Shown piece by piece: positions 24,435 through 25,916 of a stretch of DNA of 25,916 nucleotides. How positions within the stretch are numbered: position 1 is the stretch's first letter; every line of letters begins with the position of its first letter. A program made the position numbers and the translations under genes. The stretch comes from an uncultured Porphyromonadaceae bacterium. GTDB taxonomy: Bacteria; Bacteroidota; Bacteroidia; Bacteroidales; Muribaculaceae. The stretch lies in the NCBI GenBank assembly GCA_900546835.1, contig UREH01000012.1, positions 1 through 25,916 on the forward strand. Reading direction: 5' to 3'. Under the pieces are notes generated by a model. It was not told the DNA's origin. It ran no database searches and saw only the letters and a program-made list of their open reading frames with translations.

Positions 24435-24911
24435 TTATTCACGTTCTTTGATTACACCGCTCACGGTTTTCGATGTTTCTGTTCCATCTCCGGGAATCTG
24501 GGATTCATCGGTTACAATATAGACCTCATACTGAATATATCCCCAGCAGATGGGATAGTCAACTACATAGATTGGCATCTGTGCCTGGAGGAGGTGTATG
24601 CCCGGCTGCATATCAGAGGTGTCAAGCTCGAGTTCGTAAGGCGCTGTCGGGTTTGTCCCAACCAGATAATGGTCCCAATAATAATTTACTGCTCCCAGCG
24701 CAGCGTCTTTGTCGGTGTGGTTGATTAATGTCAATCCGTCGATGCGCAGTGTCGACCCCTGCGTGACGTAAATTACGTTGCCTTCAAAGACCCCTCCGGA
24801 TATAGTGCACTGCACACCTACGTTCGGCATGTCGTCGTCATCGTCGTCGCAGGCTGTCGCTAAAATCGTAAGCGGCAACAGCATCAGCATGATACTGAAA
24901 AACTTTTTCAT
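24435..24911 (-). CDS. Small lipoprotein with Asp-rich tag, unknown
   Basis: A 158-residue predicted lipoprotein. The signal sequence ends in LATAC with the lipidated Cys at 21, followed by six Asp residues (22-27). Runs of acidic residues directly after the lipid Cys act as surface-export signals in several Bacteroidetes, so exposure on the cell surface is likely. The remainder looks like a single beta-sandwich domain of about 110 residues (SGGVFEGNVIYVTQGSTLRIDGL..., ending YIQYEVYIVTDES). No family is recognised. Two further Cys (in VQCTIS and PICWGY) could form a disulfide. An AAGGGA sequence lies about 12 nt before the ATG. It is monocistronic between two repeat-like elements. Confidence 0.8.
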   Translation of the reverse strand: MKKFFSIMLMLLPLTILATACDDDDDDMPNVGVQCTISGGVFEGNVIYVTQGSTLRIDGLTLINHTDKDAALGAVNYYWDHYLVGTNPTAPYELELDTSDMQPGIHLLQAQMPIYVVDYPICWGYIQYEVYIVTDESQIPGDGTETSKTVSGVIKERE

Positions 24912-24957
24912 AATTCGTTATCCCTTTTAATAGTTTGAAAAATAAATAATTGTAGAG

Positions 24958-24988
24958 CAAAATATAATAAGTATGTGGTCACACCAAA
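24958..24988 (-). promoter_or_regulatory. Possible promoter of the Asp-tagged lipoprotein gene
   Basis: On the minus strand, TTTG (24988-24985), an 18-nt spacer and TATATTTTG (24966-24958) approximate the consensus, with one extra base in the -7 box. It would give a leader of about 40 nt and overlaps the outer arm of the palindromic element. Confidence 0.4.
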
Positions 24989-25158
24989 TGCATACTTTAT
25001 GCGAAGCTGTTTTGGAGCTGATTTCGCTGCGGAGAGAAGGAGCAATGCGGGCATTGCGACTGAGCGACAATGCGGAAGCAGCTCCAAAAGAGCGAGTAGA
25101 AAGTATGCAAGATTTCAAAAATCCACATAATATCGGTTTAATTTGAACACATACTTAT
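24967..25158. repeat. 192-bp nested palindromic element
   Basis: Four nested inverted repeats share one centre. ATAAGTATGTG/CACATACTTAT is at 24967-24977 and 25148-25158. TGCATACTTT/AAAGTATGCA is at 24989-24998 and 25100-25109. TTTTGGAGCTG/CAGCTCCAAAA is at 25010-25020 and 25079-25089. GCAATGC/GCATTGC is at 25042-25048 and 25051-25057. All are perfect. The arrangement suggests a miniature inverted-repeat element or a long structured RNA. No target-site duplication is evident. A 63-residue frame on the minus strand (24927-25118) crosses it but is probably a by-product. Confidence 0.65.
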
Positions 25159-25160
25159 AA

Positions 25161-25209
25161 CGGGAATGAAGCCGGAAGCGGTGCGGGTCGCATCTGAGCC
25201 TCATTCCCG
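25161..25209 (-). terminator. Hairpin after clpB
   Basis: CGGGAATGA (25161-25169) and TCATTCCCG (25201-25209) pair perfectly over 9 bp with a 31-nt loop. The stem lies 9 nt past the clpB stop. The minus-strand continuation GTTATAAGT is only weakly T-rich, so it is a moderate terminator candidate. Confidence 0.5.
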
Positions 25210-25218
25210 CAATGATTT

Positions 25219-25916
25219 TTAGTTACGGAATACCAGCTCGTCGTTAGCCACGTCGATTATGATGGGACGCGAGCGGTCTACGGTCTGTGCGAGTATGTCC
25301 TTCGACAGGCGGTTAAGCACGAGACGATGAATCACACGCTTCACGGGTCGTGCGCCGAATTCAGGATCATAGCCTTCGTCGGCCAGCAGACTCAGTGCGG
25401 CCGGGGTAACCTCAAGTGTGATTCCATTGGCTTCAAGCATGCGTTTCACACTCTTTACCTGCAGTCCGACGATTTCCTCGATTTCCTGGCGGTTGAGCGG
25501 CGTGAACATTATGGTCTCGTCGATTCGGTTGAGGAATTCAGGCCGTATTGTCTGCTTGAGCATATCGAGTACTTCCTGTTTGGTCTTTTCAATCACTTCA
25601 TCCTTGTTTTCAGGCGTCATCTTCGAGAAGTTCTCGCGGATAACGTTCGAACCCATGTTGGAGGTCATGATAATTATGGTGTTCTTGAAGTTCACCATGC
25701 GGCCCTTGTTGTCTGTCAGTCGGCCGTCGTCAAGTACCTGCAGAAGGATGTTGAACACGTCGGGATGTGCTTTCTCGATTTCGTCGAACAGCACAACTGA
25801 ATATGGTTTGCGACGTACGGCTTCGGTCAACTGGCCTCCTTCGTCATAACCGACATATCCCGGAGGAGCTCCTACGAGTCGGCTCACGGCATGCTTCTCC
25901 TGATATTCGCTCATGT
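25219..25916 (-). CDS. clpB: ClpB disaggregase, C-terminal part (cut by window edge)
   Basis: The last 231 or so codons of a ClpB-type AAA+ unfoldase that cooperates with DnaK/DnaJ/GrpE to dissolve aggregates. The visible part is the second ATPase domain after its Walker A: SRLVGAPPGYVGYDEGGQLTE (substrate-gripping pore loop GYVG), Walker B VVLFDEIEKAHPD, sensor 1 region IIIMTSNMGS, arginine-finger region RPEFLNRIDE, and sensor 2 GARPVKR in the small C-terminal subdomain. The frame continues beyond the right edge, so the start is not in this window. MSEYQEKHAVSRL is internal. ClpC-type alternatives are less likely given the GARPVKRVIHRLVLNRLSKDIL tail. Confidence 0.93.
   Translation of the reverse strand, partial: MSEYQEKHAVSRLVGAPPGYVGYDEGGQLTEAVRRKPYSVVLFDEIEKAHPDVFNILLQVLDDGRLTDNKGRMVNFKNTIIIMTSNMGSNVIRENFSKMTPENKDEVIEKTKQEVLDMLKQTIRPEFLNRIDETIMFTPLNRQEIEEIVGLQVKSVKRMLEANGITLEVTPAALSLLADEGYDPEFGARPVKRVIHRLVLNRLSKDILAQTVDRSRPIIIDVANDELVFRN

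Noticed and set aside
24927..25118. A 63-codon minus-strand frame in the palindromic element
   Set aside because: Its sequence is dictated by the inverted repeats. It has no start context, and its Ser/Arg-rich product looks non-coding.
1..25916. CRISPR arrays, tRNA or rRNA genes, prophage or integrase genes
   Set aside because: No regularly spaced repeats, cloverleaf sequences, rRNA motifs, integrases or full-length transposases were seen on either strand.

Overview
The window looks like chromosomal core DNA from a Bacteroidales bacterium, most likely Muribaculaceae-like; the family is inferred from protein flavour and moderate GC and was not tested. The evidence for the phylum is: several starts preceded by the Bacteroidetes sigma-factor signature TTTG-N19/20-TAnnTTTG rather than -35/-10 boxes; few Shine-Dalgarno sequences; a DUF4296 lipoprotein between lspA and its neighbours; a cysteine-free DksA/TraR protein; and a long IleRS with a GIHH active-site signature.

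Layout, left to right. 38-1156 (+) is a lipoprotein with two META/HslJ domains, ending at a bidirectional terminator that also serves dnaJ. 1263-3081 (-) is grpE-dnaJ. 3294-8822 (-) is a complete heavy-metal RND efflux operon: adaptor, pump, outer-membrane channel. It diverges from rmuC (8973-10448, +) across a 150-bp region with two promoter boxes and a palindrome. pyrK (10690-11523, +) has its own promoter and no adjacent pyrD. It converges on a minus-strand run ileS, dksA-like, lspA, DUF4296 lipoprotein and a possible 73-residue protein. 17533-21145 (-) is a cell-wall cluster: alpha/beta hydrolase, a membrane-anchored MurF-like ligase, and ddl.

21205-22312 holds no recognised gene. It does contain a promoter, an Arg/His-rich 91-codon reading frame with strong GC3 bias, a hairpin-rich stretch and a strong terminator; I consider it the best candidate for an undescribed transcribed locus. 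22313-24193 (+) is an Uup-type ABC-F ATPase with a terminator. Two intergenic repeat-like elements follow, flanking a small Asp-tagged lipoprotein gene (24435-24911, -). One is a region of recurring GTGTCA ends; the other is a 192-bp nested palindrome. The window ends inside clpB (-), which is cut by the right edge.

Functional links: GrpE and DnaJ serve DnaK, and ClpB cooperates with that system in disaggregation. Ddl makes D-Ala-D-Ala, and MurF would attach it to the UDP-MurNAc-tripeptide. LspA matures the lipoproteins encoded here (META protein, CusB-like adaptor, DUF4296 protein, Asp-tagged protein). Promoter positions force shorter start choices for ileS, pyrK and the hydrolase than the longest open frames would suggest. 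All family calls are from reading the sequence; no database search was run.
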